From positions 868,001 to 932,000 of the forward strand of contig NZ_LIVQ01000002.1 in the NCBI RefSeq assembly GCF_001905445.1: a stretch of 64,000 nucleotides of DNA, written 5' to 3'. Shown here in pieces: positions 19,179 through 26,521 of this stretch (within the stretch, counting starts at the first letter, position 1; the number at the start of each line of letters is the position of its first letter). Both the position numbers and the translations under genes were made by a program. This stretch comes from Streptomyces sp. CB00455. Its GTDB lineage: Bacteria > Actinomycetota > Actinomycetes > Streptomycetales > Streptomycetaceae. The notes under the pieces were generated by a model, which saw nothing but the letters and a program-made list of their open reading frames with translations, did no database searches and was not told the origin of the DNA.

Positions 19179-19716
19179 TGCTCTCACTTCTTGCTTGTGC
19201 GGGGTCGGTCAGTCGCATCACGAGCGCGTCGACGTTGCCGGGCTGGTAGTAGCCCCGGCGGAACCCGATGGGCTCGAAGCCGAAGCGCTCGTAGAGCTTC
19301 TGCGCGCGGGTGTTGTCCACCCGCACCTCCAGCAGCACCTCGGCGCACTCGAAGGCGGTGGCGGCGCGCAGCAGGTCGGTCAGGAGACGGGCGCCGAGCC
19401 CGGTCCCCCACTGGTCGCGGGCGGCCGCGATGGTCTGTACGTCGGCCAGGTCCCCGGCGGCGGCCAGCCCGGCGTAGCCGACCAGGCGGCCGTCCGCGTC
19501 CTCGGCGACGACGTACCGGCGGGTGGCCCGCGGCCCGCGGGCGTGGGCCAGTTCGGACCAGAACATCCCGGCGGACCAGGCGTCGTCGGGGAACAGTTCG
19601 TGCTCCAGTTCCAGCACGCCCTCGATGTCCCACCAGCGCATCTCGCGCAGTTCGGCGCGGGCGCCGGGCGGCGGCTGCGCCGAGAGGTGTCGTCCGGTCG
19701 ACGGGCGGGCGGTCAC
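19171..19716 (-). CDS. rimI: Ribosomal-protein-alanine N-acetyltransferase-like GNAT protein
   Basis: A GNAT acetyltransferase of 181 residues placed between tsaB and tsaD, the position of RimI in actinobacteria, where it acetylates amino-terminal residues of S18 and probably other proteins. The acetyl-CoA loop is seen in [18 protein letters not shown], followed by [24 protein letters not shown], the standard RimI carboxyl region. The amino terminus has a 25-residue non-conserved extension. The GTG at 19714-19716 overlaps the tsaB stop (GTGA). A longer frame continuing upstream is antisense filler. Confidence 0.92.
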   Translation of the reverse strand: MTARPSTGRHLSAQPPPGARAELREMRWWDIEGVLELEHELFPDDAWSAGMFWSELAHARGPRATRRYVVAEDADGRLVGYAGLAAAGDLADVQTIAAARDQWGTGLGARLLTDLLRAATAFECAEVLLEVRVDNTRAQKLYERFGFEPIGFRRGYYQPGNVDALVMRLTDPAQARSESNG

Positions 19717-20375
19717 TGGGGGGTGACCACCTTGTAGTTCTTGGGCACCTGCGCGTCGGGGCGGCGCAGGTAGAGCGGGGTCGGCGGCAGGAACGGCGCC
19801 CCGGCCGCCAGGCGTTCCGCGGCCAGGGCGGCGAGGGCCGCGGCCGACTGGTGCTCGGGGCCGCGCGCGTCGGGGAAGACCTCCGGGTACAGCAGCGCGC
19901 CCTGGCCGACCGCCGGGAGGCCCGCGACCTGCTCGGCGATGTCGGCCGGGCGGTCCACGGAAGGCTCGCCGACCCGCGTGCGGGGGTCCTCGTAGCGCGC
20001 CCAGTAGACCTCCTTGCGCCGCGCGTCGGTGGCGACGGTGAAGGGGCCTTCGATCCCGGCGGTCCCGGCGGCGTAGGCGAGTCCGTCGAGGGTGCACAGG
20101 CCGTGGACGGGCACGCCCAGGACGGAGGCGAAGGTCGAAGCGGTCACGAGGCCGACGCGCAGTCCGGTATAGGGGCCGGGGCCGACCCCGACCACGATGC
20201 CGGTGAGCGCGTCGAGTTTCAGCCCGGCCTCGGCGAGCACCTTGTCCACGGAGGGCAGCAGCAGCTCTCCGTGGCGGCGGGCGTCGACCTGGCCGGAGGC
20301 GGCGAGGACGGACTCGCCGTCGTGCAGGGCGACGGTGACGGCGGGCGTGGCGGTATCTACAGCGAGCAGGAGCAC
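19713..20375 (-). CDS. tsaB: t6A synthesis protein TsaB
   Basis: A 220-residue partner of TsaD needed for tRNA t6A37 modification. It has the degenerate ASKHA fold: MLLLAVDTATPAVTVALHDG, GVGPGPYTGLRVGL and ATDARRKEVYWARY are family signatures. The GTG start is preceded by TAGGCT with a 6-nt gap and no ribosome site, so the operon mRNA may be leaderless. It heads the chain tsaB-rimI-tsaD-ABM-like gene, in which every junction overlaps. Confidence 0.94.
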   Translation of the reverse strand: MLLLAVDTATPAVTVALHDGESVLAASGQVDARRHGELLLPSVDKVLAEAGLKLDALTGIVVGVGPGPYTGLRVGLVTASTFASVLGVPVHGLCTLDGLAYAAGTAGIEGPFTVATDARRKEVYWARYEDPRTRVGEPSVDRPADIAEQVAGLPAVGQGALLYPEVFPDARGPEHQSAAALAALAAERLAAGAPFLPPTPLYLRRPDAQVPKNYKVVTPQ

Positions 20376-20381
20376 GCGAAC

Positions 20382-20387
20382 AGCCTA
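20382..20387 (-). promoter_or_regulatory. -10 hexamer of the tsaB operon, probable leaderless start
   Basis: On the minus strand it reads TAGGCT and ends exactly 6 nt before the tsaB GTG. This fits the TANNNT -10 consensus with transcription starting at the initiation codon. Confidence 0.5.
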
Positions 20388-20560
20388 CGACTCCGGGGCG
20401 CAGGGGGGTGCCGCAAGGACCGGCCGGGGGCCGGGCCGGGCCGGTCCGACACCCCCCGGGGCCGTGCGGCCGGGTGTGGAGCGGGCCTGCTGCTACCTTT
20501 CGATCAGGCATCCAGACATCCAGGCATGAGGCATCAGGCAGCGCGGAAAGGCGGAGCAAG

Positions 20561-21118
20561 GTGGCACGCAGCAGCTCGGGAATCGTGGCCGGGCTCACCG
20601 TCGCGGCGGTCGCCGCCGTCGGTTTCCTCGGCTACCAGGCATCCGCGACGGCGCCCGCGCGACCGCCCAGGGCGGTCGCGCAGGAGCCGGTCCCGGCTCC
20701 GAGCCCGTCCGCGGCCAAGCAGGACCCCTCGAAGCCGGTGCCGGTGCCGGAGGGTTCGGGAACGGGGGTGCGCGTCGTGTACTCGGTGGGCCAGAAGCGC
20801 GTGTGGCTGGTCGGCGAGGCCGGTCAGGAGCCCAGGTCGTTCACGGTGATGCCGAGCACGGTGCATCCGAAGGCGGGGAGTTACGCGGTCGGTTCGCGCT
20901 CGGGGTCGGTCACGGGCTCGGACGGGGTGCCGATCGAGCACGTCGTACGGTTCGCCACCACGGACGGCGTGGCCATCGGTTTCAGCGCCCGTGCGGACGG
21001 TGCGACGCCGGAGCCGGACCCGAGCAAGAAGACCGGCGGCATCCGCATGACGCGCGCCGACGGCGATGCGATGTGGGCGTTCGCGACGATCAGCTCGAAG
21101 GTCGTCGTCGTTCCCTGA
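20561..21118 (+). CDS. Secreted protein with a degenerate L,D-transpeptidase-like domain
   Basis: A 185-residue exported protein. The GTG start with upstream GGAG gives VARSSSGIVAGLTVAAVAAV, a signal peptide or anchor ending around ASATA, then a Pro/Ser-rich linker to about residue 65. The rest reads like a YkuD domain: VVYSVGQKRVWLVGEAGQEP is the first strand pair, and GGIRMTRADGDAMWAF followed by ISSKVVVVP matches the closing ShGCIRM-NADA...GTPVVV region. The catalytic Cys position is Gly and the upstream His is not found. It is therefore probably non-catalytic, perhaps a wall-binding protein. It is divergent from tsaB. Confidence 0.75.
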   Translation: MARSSSGIVAGLTVAAVAAVGFLGYQASATAPARPPRAVAQEPVPAPSPSAAKQDPSKPVPVPEGSGTGVRVVYSVGQKRVWLVGEAGQEPRSFTVMPSTVHPKAGSYAVGSRSGSVTGSDGVPIEHVVRFATTDGVAIGFSARADGATPEPDPSKKTGGIRMTRADGDAMWAFATISSKVVVVP

Positions 21119-21362
21119 CGGCCGGACCCGCTTCCCGCTCCGCCGGCCGGATGCCGGCCGCTCCTGGTCCCGGCCGCTCCCGTCCCGGCCGCTCCTGGTC
21201 CCGGCCGCTCCCGTCCCGGCCGCTCCTGGTCCCGGCCGCTCCCGTCCCGGCCGCTCCTGGTCCCGGCCGCTCCCGTCCCGGCCGCTCCCGTTCCGGCGGT
21301 GCCCGTCCCGGGCCGTTCCCGCCCCGGCCCGCGTTTCACCCGTTCGGGGGGCTCCCGTTCGC
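21119..21362. other. Intergenic region dominated by tandem repeats
   Basis: The 244 bp between the secreted-protein gene and the small gene at 21363 consist of the 31-bp tandem array plus degenerate CCGTCCCGG-like sequence up to about 21340. No terminator with a clear loop and no start signals were seen. Confidence 0.7.
21156..21279. repeat. 31-bp tandem repeat, four perfect units
   Basis: Units start at 21156, 21187, 21218 and 21249, and a broken fifth begins at 21280. Each unit is a 16-mer, GGCCGCTCCTGGTCCC, plus a 15-mer, GGCCGCTCCCGTCCC, so the array is itself built from an older 15-16-bp repeat. There are no spacers, so it is not a CRISPR array. Confidence 0.95.
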
Positions 21363-21560
21363 TCAGGCCGCTTCGGATTCCGGAGCGGCCCCTTCGCGTG
21401 CGGTCTTCCCGTCCCCCGGTGCGCCGCCGTCGCCGGCCGGCCCGCGGGCGGGCACGGGCGGCGTCGACACCGCGGTGGCGGCCGCGCCCGCGGCGAGGAG
21501 CGCCCGCATGGACACGGCGGAGGGGCGGGGTTCGCGCTGTGCTCCTGCTGGTGCCGACAT
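21363..21560 (-). CDS. Small protein, possible secreted peptide
   Basis: A 65-residue product with a strong AGGAGG ribosome site 5 nt before the ATG. The amino terminus MSAPAGAQREPRPSAV is polar and basic, followed by a short hydrophobic stretch MRALLAAGAAATAVS and then a Pro/Gly/Ala-rich acidic tail ending ESEAA. This could be a signal peptide with a Pro-rich mature peptide, or a small membrane-associated protein. No family was recognised. A promoter with a TTAGG...CCTAA palindrome precedes it. The combination of promoter, leader and ribosome site makes it a real gene despite its size. Confidence 0.7.
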   Translation of the reverse strand: MSAPAGAQREPRPSAVSMRALLAAGAAATAVSTPPVPARGPAGDGGAPGDGKTAREGAAPESEAA

Positions 21561-21590
21561 GGCTGCCTCCTGGACCCCGGCACGCCGGAC

Positions 21591-21626
21591 TTAGGCATAC
21601 CTAAGAAACTCTCGGTACCATGTCAC
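21591..21626 (-). promoter_or_regulatory. Promoter with iron-box-like palindrome for the 65-aa gene
   Basis: On the minus strand, GTGACA (21621-21626) and TAGGTA (21598-21603) are 17 bp apart, a good -35/-10 pair. The palindrome TTAGGCATACCTAA (21591-21604) covers the -10 box. It matches 12 of 14 positions of the inner part of the DtxR/IdeR/DmdR iron-box consensus, but the outer TTAGG is missing. The leader would be about 30 nt. Confidence 0.6.
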
Positions 21627-21676
21627 CACGGGTCCGGCCGCCCGCGCAATATTTTCCCGACGCGTTGTCGGTACGT

Positions 21677-22267
21677 TTACTCCGCGAAGGCTCCGGCCAG
21701 GGTCTCCAGCCCGGCCCCGGCGCCCCAGCGCGCCCCGATCCCGCGGACCGAGACCTCCCGTACGTCGTCCAGGACCTCCTCGTGGCCGACCGCGCGCGCG
21801 ATCACCACGTGCAGCCGGTCGTCGGAGAGCTCCTCCACCTTGCCGTCGCCCCACTCGACGACGACCACGGAGTCGGGCAGCGAGACGTCGAGGTCCAGGT
21901 CCTCCATCTCCTCCAGCCCGCCGCCCAGCCGGTACGCGTCGACGTGCACCAGCGCCGGCCCGCCGCTCAGGGGCGGGTGTACGCGGGCGATCACGAAGGT
22001 CGGGGAGGTCACGGCCCCGCGCACGTCCAGGCCCTCGCCGAGACCGCGGGTCAGGGTGGTCTTGCCCGCGCCCAGCTCGCCGGTCAGCAGGACGAGGTCG
22101 CCCGGGCGCAGCAGGCGGGCGAGCCTGCGGCCCAACTCCCGCATCGCGTCCGGGGAGTCGATGGTGATGCGGGTCCCGGCCGCGGCCGCGGTCCCGGTCC
22201 CGGCCGCGGCGTCAGGCGCCGGCGCCTGGCTGCGCTGTGCTCGTGCTTCCAGCGGTACTTCTTCCAT
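21677..22267 (-). CDS. tsaE: tRNA threonylcarbamoyladenosine ATPase TsaE
   Basis: The P-loop ATPase of the t6A machinery, which resets the TsaB-TsaD complex. The Walker A motif is in GELGAGKTTLTRGLGEGL, followed by the family motif SPTFVIARVH, HVDAYRL, and the Walker B-like VVVVEWGDG. The 196-residue length is longer than the approximately 150 typical because of an Ala/Pro/Thr-rich amino-terminal stretch of about 30 residues. That stretch overlaps the end of the upstream hydrolase gene by 56 nt. A second ATG three codons earlier is equally possible. tsaB and tsaD lie 2 kb away, separated by the secreted-protein gene in opposite orientation. Confidence 0.92.
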   Translation of the reverse strand: MEEVPLEARAQRSQAPAPDAAAGTGTAAAAGTRITIDSPDAMRELGRRLARLLRPGDLVLLTGELGAGKTTLTRGLGEGLDVRGAVTSPTFVIARVHPPLSGGPALVHVDAYRLGGGLEEMEDLDLDVSLPDSVVVVEWGDGKVEELSDDRLHVVIARAVGHEEVLDDVREVSVRGIGARWGAGAGLETLAGAFAE

Positions 22268-23405
22268 GCCCGCCAACGTTAGCCGGTGCGGCGGCCGGGA
22301 CCGCGCCGGTACGGGCCAGCAGGTCGCTCAGCAGGCCGGTCACGGTCTCGGGCTGCTCCAGCATCATCAGGTGCCCGGCGGATTCCAGGACCACCAGCTC
22401 GGCGTTCGGCAGCGCCTCCTTGATGGCCGCGCTGTGCCCGGCCGGGGTGATCATGTCGCGTTCGCCGGCGATGACGGTGACGGGGATGTCCGCGAACCGC
22501 ATGAGCGCTTCGGTCTTGTCGTGGACCTGGAAGGCGGGGAAGAACTCGGCGACCACGTCGATCGGGGTCGCCTCGATGAGCCGTTCCGCGAAGCGGGCGA
22601 CGGCGGGGTCCACGTCCCGTGAGCCGAAGGAGTACAACTTGATCATGCCGGCGAAGAGGTCGGCGGTGGCCCGGCGGCCCTTCTCCACCAGTTCCACCTG
22701 CGAGCCGAGCGCCTTGATCACCCCCGGCAGGAGCCGGCGTACGGCGCCCATGCCGACGGCGGGCAGTCCGTACGTCACCTCGGAGAGGCGGCCGCCGGAG
22801 GTGCCGATCAGGGCGACGCCGACGACGCGGTCGCGCACGAGGTCGGGGAACTGCTCCGCGAATCCCATGATGGTCATACCGCCCATCGAGTGACCCACGA
22901 GGATCAGCGGGCCCTCGGGGGCGGCGGCGTCGATGACGGCCTTCAGGTCCCGGCCGAGCAGCTCGATGGTCACGGGCTCGCCGTCCGCCTGGGCCAGGCC
23001 GCGCGCGCTGCGGCCGTGGCTGCGCTGGTCCCAGTAGACGGCGCGGACCGCTCCGCGCAGGGCGGCCCGCTGGAAGTGCCAGGCGTCCTGGCCGAGGCAG
23101 TAGCCGTGGCAGAAGACGACGGTGGCCCGGGGGGCCGGCTTGCGGCGCAGCCGCCTCTTGTCCTCGCCGTCGCCGGACGCCTCGTCGACCTCGTAGTACA
23201 GCTCGGTGCCGTCCTCGGCCCGGCAGGTCCCCTGGGTGCCGCGCAGGGACCCGTAGTCGCCGGCCGCGTCGAGGGCCAGCCGGGCCTTCATGCGCATGCC
23301 GCGCCCGACGGTGATCCGCTCGACCGCGACCCCGGCGGCCGCGCCCGCGGCTATCACGCCGATGGCAGCGCCGGCCCAGCCGGCCTTGCGCCAGTTCTCG
23401 CCCAC
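22212..23405 (-). CDS. Alpha/beta-fold hydrolase, membrane-anchored
   Basis: A 397-residue alpha/beta hydrolase. The amino terminus has a transmembrane or signal-like segment, AGWAGAAIGVIAAGAAAGVAV. The oxyanion region is VVFCHGYCLGQDAW, the nucleophile elbow is LVGHSMGGMTI (Ser), the acid is in VIAGERDMITP and the His is in ESAGHLMMLE. An acidic, Lys/Arg-rich insert with GDGEDKRRLRRK lies before the core. Genes of this type commonly sit between alr and tsaE in actinobacteria. The substrate is unknown. The last 18 residues are encoded in the overlap with tsaE. The start is a GTG, 17 nt after the alr stop. Confidence 0.9.
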   Translation of the reverse strand: MGENWRKAGWAGAAIGVIAAGAAAGVAVERITVGRGMRMKARLALDAAGDYGSLRGTQGTCRAEDGTELYYEVDEASGDGEDKRRLRRKPAPRATVVFCHGYCLGQDAWHFQRAALRGAVRAVYWDQRSHGRSARGLAQADGEPVTIELLGRDLKAVIDAAAPEGPLILVGHSMGGMTIMGFAEQFPDLVRDRVVGVALIGTSGGRLSEVTYGLPAVGMGAVRRLLPGVIKALGSQVELVEKGRRATADLFAGMIKLYSFGSRDVDPAVARFAERLIEATPIDVVAEFFPAFQVHDKTEALMRFADIPVTVIAGERDMITPAGHSAAIKEALPNAELVVLESAGHLMMLEQPETVTGLLSDLLARTGAVPAAAPANVGGHGRSTAGSTSTAQPGAGA

Positions 23406-23422
23406 GCCGACCTCACTCCCTC

Positions 23423-24559
23423 TCAGGCGCCCAGGTACACCCGGGGCACGCGCCCTCCGATACGAGTGACGATCTCATACGCGATCGTGTGCGCCGCTTG
23501 AGCCCAGTCCTCGGCGGTGGGCTCGCCGCGTTCCGCGTCGCCGAAGATGACGGCTTCGTCACCGGCGGCCGCCCGGTCGCCTTCGAGGTCGACGACGAAC
23601 TGGTCCATGGCGACCCGGCCGGCGACGCGGCGGATCCTGCCGCCCACGAGGACCGGCCCGCGACCGGAGGCGTGCCGCGGGATGCCGTCGGCGTAACCGG
23701 CGGGGATCAGTCCCAGGGTGGTCTCGCCCTCGGTGACGTAGTGGTGTCCGTAGCTGACGCCGTGCCCGGCCGGGACGGTCTTGACCAGGGCGAGGGACGC
23801 CCTCAGCGTCATGACGGGCCGCAGGCCGAGCTGGGCGGGCGTGCCGAGTTCGGGCGCGGGCGACACCCCGTAGACGGCCAGGCCGGTGCGCACCAGGTCG
23901 AAGTGGGACTCGGGAAGGGTGAGGGTGGCCGGGGAGTTGGCGATGTGCCGGACCTCTGGCTCCACGCCCTCCTTCTCGGCGTAGGCGAGCATGTCGCGGA
24001 AGGCGGTGAGCTGGAGCTGGATGGACGGGTGTCCGGGCTCGTCGGCGCAGGCGAAGTGCGACCAGACGCCGGTGACCCGGACGGTGCCCTCGGCCTGGGC
24101 CGCGACGGCGGCCCCGACCAGCTCGGCCCAGTCGGCGGGCTGGCAGCCGTTGCGGCCGAGGCCGGTGTCGGCCTTGAGCTGGATGCGCGCGGTGCGCCCG
24201 GCGGCGCGGGCGGCGGCCCGTACCTCCTCCAGGGCCCACATCCCGCTGACCGAGACGTCGACGTCGGCCTCGACGGCCTCCCGCCAGGGGCCGCCGGGGG
24301 TCCACAGCCAGCACAGGATCCGGCCCTCGATCCCGGCGGCGCGCAGCGCGAGCGCCTCTTCGGGCGTGGCGGTGCCGAGCCAGGTCGCGCCGGCCTGCTG
24401 GGCGGCCCGGGCACACTCCAGGGCGCCGTGCCCGTAGGCGTTCGACTTGACCACGGCCATCAGCGCGGAACGGGGTGCCCGCTCGCGCAGCGCGCGTACG
24501 TTCGCCCGTACGGCGTCGAGGTCGATCTCGGCGTACACGCGCGTCGGTGTCTCGTTCAT
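23423..24559 (-). CDS. alr: Alanine racemase
   Basis: A PLP enzyme that interconverts L- and D-alanine for peptidoglycan. It has 378 residues from the ATG at 24557-24559, giving MNETPTRVYAEIDLDAVRAN. The PLP-binding Lys is K38 in AVVKSNAYGHG, and the second catalytic base Tyr is in GHGVSYGHHYV. The LKADTGLGRNG, HIANSPATL and AGYADGIPR motifs are all present. A longer frame to 24619 is upstream DNA. The sequence GAGACT followed by a G-rich 7-nt gap precedes the ATG; it could be a -10 box of a leaderless mRNA or a weak ribosome site. Confidence 0.96.
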   Translation of the reverse strand: MNETPTRVYAEIDLDAVRANVRALRERAPRSALMAVVKSNAYGHGALECARAAQQAGATWLGTATPEEALALRAAGIEGRILCWLWTPGGPWREAVEADVDVSVSGMWALEEVRAAARAAGRTARIQLKADTGLGRNGCQPADWAELVGAAVAAQAEGTVRVTGVWSHFACADEPGHPSIQLQLTAFRDMLAYAEKEGVEPEVRHIANSPATLTLPESHFDLVRTGLAVYGVSPAPELGTPAQLGLRPVMTLRASLALVKTVPAGHGVSYGHHYVTEGETTLGLIPAGYADGIPRHASGRGPVLVGGRIRRVAGRVAMDQFVVDLEGDRAAAGDEAVIFGDAERGEPTAEDWAQAAHTIAYEIVTRIGGRVPRVYLGA

Positions 24560-24606
24560 CCCCCACAGTCTCTCAGAAACCCCCGCCCAGCCCTGCTGGG
24601 GCCACT

Positions 24607-24634
24607 GCCCGGCGCCCACGGCCGGGCGCCGGGC
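24607..24634 (-). terminator. Terminator-like hairpin between nnr and alr
   Basis: GCCCGGCGCCC at 24607-24617 pairs perfectly with 24624-24634 across a 6-nt loop. It lies 33 nt after the nnr stop and supports a separate transcript for alr. Confidence 0.6.
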
Positions 24635-24667
24635 GGTCGTGCGCGCCCGGGGCCGCAGGGCCCCGGG

Positions 24668-26059
24668 TCAGGGGCGGTGGGCGTCGCGCCAGGCCGCCGG
24701 GAGGGCTTCGGCGATCTCCTGCGCGAGCACCGGCGCGCCGTCCGCCGCGCGGCGGCCCGCCAGGCCGTGCAGGTAGGCCCCGACCGACCCCGCGTCCGTC
24801 CCGGACAGTCCGCCCGCCAGCAGGGACCCGGCCAGCCCGGAGAGCACGTCACCGCTGCCGGCGGTGGCCAGCCACGGCGTGCCCGTCGGGTTGACCCGCA
24901 CCGCCGCGCCGGAGGTCACCAGCGTCGTCGAGCCCTTCAGCAGGACCGTCGCCCCGTACCGCCCTGCCAGTTCCCGCGCGGCGGCCAGCCGTCCCGCCTC
25001 CACCTCGTCCCGCGGAACCCCCAGCAGCGCCGCCGCCTCGCCCGCGTGCGGGGTCAGCAGGGTCGGCGCCGTCCGGGCCTTCAGGAGCGCCCCGTCCAGC
25101 CCGCGCAGCCCGTCCGCGTCGACCAGCACCGGGACGTCCTGCTCCAGGAGGTCGGCGACCTCGCCGGCGCGCCCCTCCCCCAGCCCCGGCCCCACCACCC
25201 ACGCCTGGACCCGGCCGCGCCCGATCAGCGTCTCGGGGAAGCGCGCCAGCACGGCGTCCGCCGCGGGTCCCGCGTACCGCACCGCGCCCGCGCCGCCCCG
25301 CAGGGCTCCCGCCACGCACAGCACCGCCGCACCCGGGTACTGCCGGGACCCGGCGACGATCCCGACCACGCCGCGCCGGTACTTGTCGCTCGCCGCCGTG
25401 GGCGCCGGCAGCAGCCGCGCCACGTCCGCGTGCTGCAGGGCCTCGGCGGCCGGGCCGGACGGCTGCAGCCCGATGTCCACCAGGTGCACCACGCCCGCCC
25501 GCGAGGCCCCGGGGTCGATCAGCAGGCCGGGCTTGTACGCCCCGAAGGTCACCGTCACCTCCGCCGTCACGGCCGGTCCCGCCACCTCGCCAGTGTCCGC
25601 GTCCACCCCGCTCGGCAGGTCCACCGCGACCACCCGCGCGCCCTCGGGGATCCGCTTCACCAGCGCGGCGGCGCCGGGGCGCAGCCCGCCGCGCCCGCCG
25701 ATGCCGAGCAGCCCGTCCAGGACGAGGTCCGCCCGGTCCGGGACCGTCTGCTCGACCCGGCCCCCGGCGGCCAGCAGCGCCGCGAGCCCGGCCGGGTGCA
25801 TCCGCCGGGGATCCATGGGCACGGCCGTCACCCGGGCCCCGCGCCGGGCCAGGCGGGCCCCCGCCCAGAGGGCGTCGCCGCCGTTGTCCCCGGTCCCGAC
25901 GAGCAGGACGACCCGGGCCCCGTAGGTCCTCGGCAGCAGCCCGGCGCAGACGGCGGCCAGCCCGGCCGCCGCCCGCTGCATCAGGGCGCCCTCGGGCAGC
26001 TTGGCCATCAGCTCGCGCTCGGCGGCCCGTACGGTCTCCACGCTGAAAGCAGTACGCAT
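24668..26059 (-). CDS. nnr: Bifunctional NAD(P)HX epimerase/dehydratase
   Basis: It repairs hydrated NAD(P)H: the amino-terminal half epimerises (R)- and (S)-NAD(P)HX, and the carboxyl half dehydrates the S form using ADP or ATP. The epimerase part shows VVLLVGTGDNGGDALWAGA and DLPSGVDADTGEVAG. The dehydratase part, from about residue 215, has DKYRRGVVGIVAGS, LTPHAGEAAALLG and the nucleotide motif LATAGSGDVLSGL. At 463 residues it is slightly shorter than E. coli Nnr. The ATG lies 16 nt after the acpS stop. It belongs to the run acpS-nnr. Confidence 0.94.
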   Translation of the reverse strand: MRTAFSVETVRAAERELMAKLPEGALMQRAAAGLAAVCAGLLPRTYGARVVLLVGTGDNGGDALWAGARLARRGARVTAVPMDPRRMHPAGLAALLAAGGRVEQTVPDRADLVLDGLLGIGGRGGLRPGAAALVKRIPEGARVVAVDLPSGVDADTGEVAGPAVTAEVTVTFGAYKPGLLIDPGASRAGVVHLVDIGLQPSGPAAEALQHADVARLLPAPTAASDKYRRGVVGIVAGSRQYPGAAVLCVAGALRGGAGAVRYAGPAADAVLARFPETLIGRGRVQAWVVGPGLGEGRAGEVADLLEQDVPVLVDADGLRGLDGALLKARTAPTLLTPHAGEAAALLGVPRDEVEAGRLAAARELAGRYGATVLLKGSTTLVTSGAAVRVNPTGTPWLATAGSGDVLSGLAGSLLAGGLSGTDAGSVGAYLHGLAGRRAADGAPVLAQEIAEALPAAWRDAHRP

Positions 26060-26075
26060 GGAACCACCCTGCCCG

Positions 26076-26444
26076 CTATCCCTCGGCGATCACCACAGCG
26101 GAGGCGACGCCGGCGTCGTGGCTCAGCGAGAGGTGCCAGGACCTCACCCCGAGGGCCACGGCCCGCGCCTCGACCGTCCCGGACACCCGCAGCCGCGGCT
26201 GCCCGGTCGCCTCGACATACACCTCGGCATCGGTCCACAGCATCCCGCCGGGCGCGCCCAGCGCCTTGGCCAGCGCCTCTTTGGCCGCGAAGCGGGCGGC
26301 GAGCGAGGCGACACCGCGCCGCTCCCCGCTCGGCAGGGTCAGCTCCCCCTCGACGAAGAGGCGCTGCGCCAGGTTCGGCGTGCGCTCCAGCGCCGCGCCG
26401 AACCGCTCGATCTCCGCGACGTCGATCCCCACGCCGATAATCAC
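26076..26444 (-). CDS. acpS: Holo-[acyl-carrier-protein] synthase
   Basis: It transfers the 4'-phosphopantetheine arm from CoA to acyl carrier proteins of fatty acid and possibly polyketide synthesis. The 122-residue product has the family's two motifs: [12 protein letters not shown] with the Mg-binding Asp, and [13 protein letters not shown]. The end [17 protein letters not shown] is also typical. The GTG at 26442-26444 gives VIIGVGIDV, as in streptomycete AcpS; a GTG three codons upstream would add MGL. It is followed closely by nnr and preceded by glmS after a 77-bp gap. Confidence 0.93.
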   Translation of the reverse strand: MIIGVGIDVAEIERFGAALERTPNLAQRLFVEGELTLPSGERRGVASLAARFAAKEALAKALGAPGGMLWTDAEVYVEATGQPRLRVSGTVEARAVALGVRSWHLSLSHDAGVASAVVIAEG

Positions 26445-26521
26445 CAGGCCCACCCCGCTGTTCCACCGTCGTCACTTGGCCCGTCGGCCGGCGGGGCGGT
26501 CCACCGCTCCGCCCGCTCCGC

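Noticed and set aside
18060..20849. A 929-codon plus-strand frame over tsaD, rimI and tsaB
   Set aside because: Antisense shadow of three recognised overlapping genes, with no ribosome site or domain.
21156..21300. Possible CRISPR array
   Set aside because: The 31-bp units are directly adjacent with no unique spacers and no cas genes.
23489..26440. A 983-codon plus-strand frame over alr, nnr and acpS
   Set aside because: Shadow frame caused by high GC; the minus-strand genes carry all catalytic motifs.
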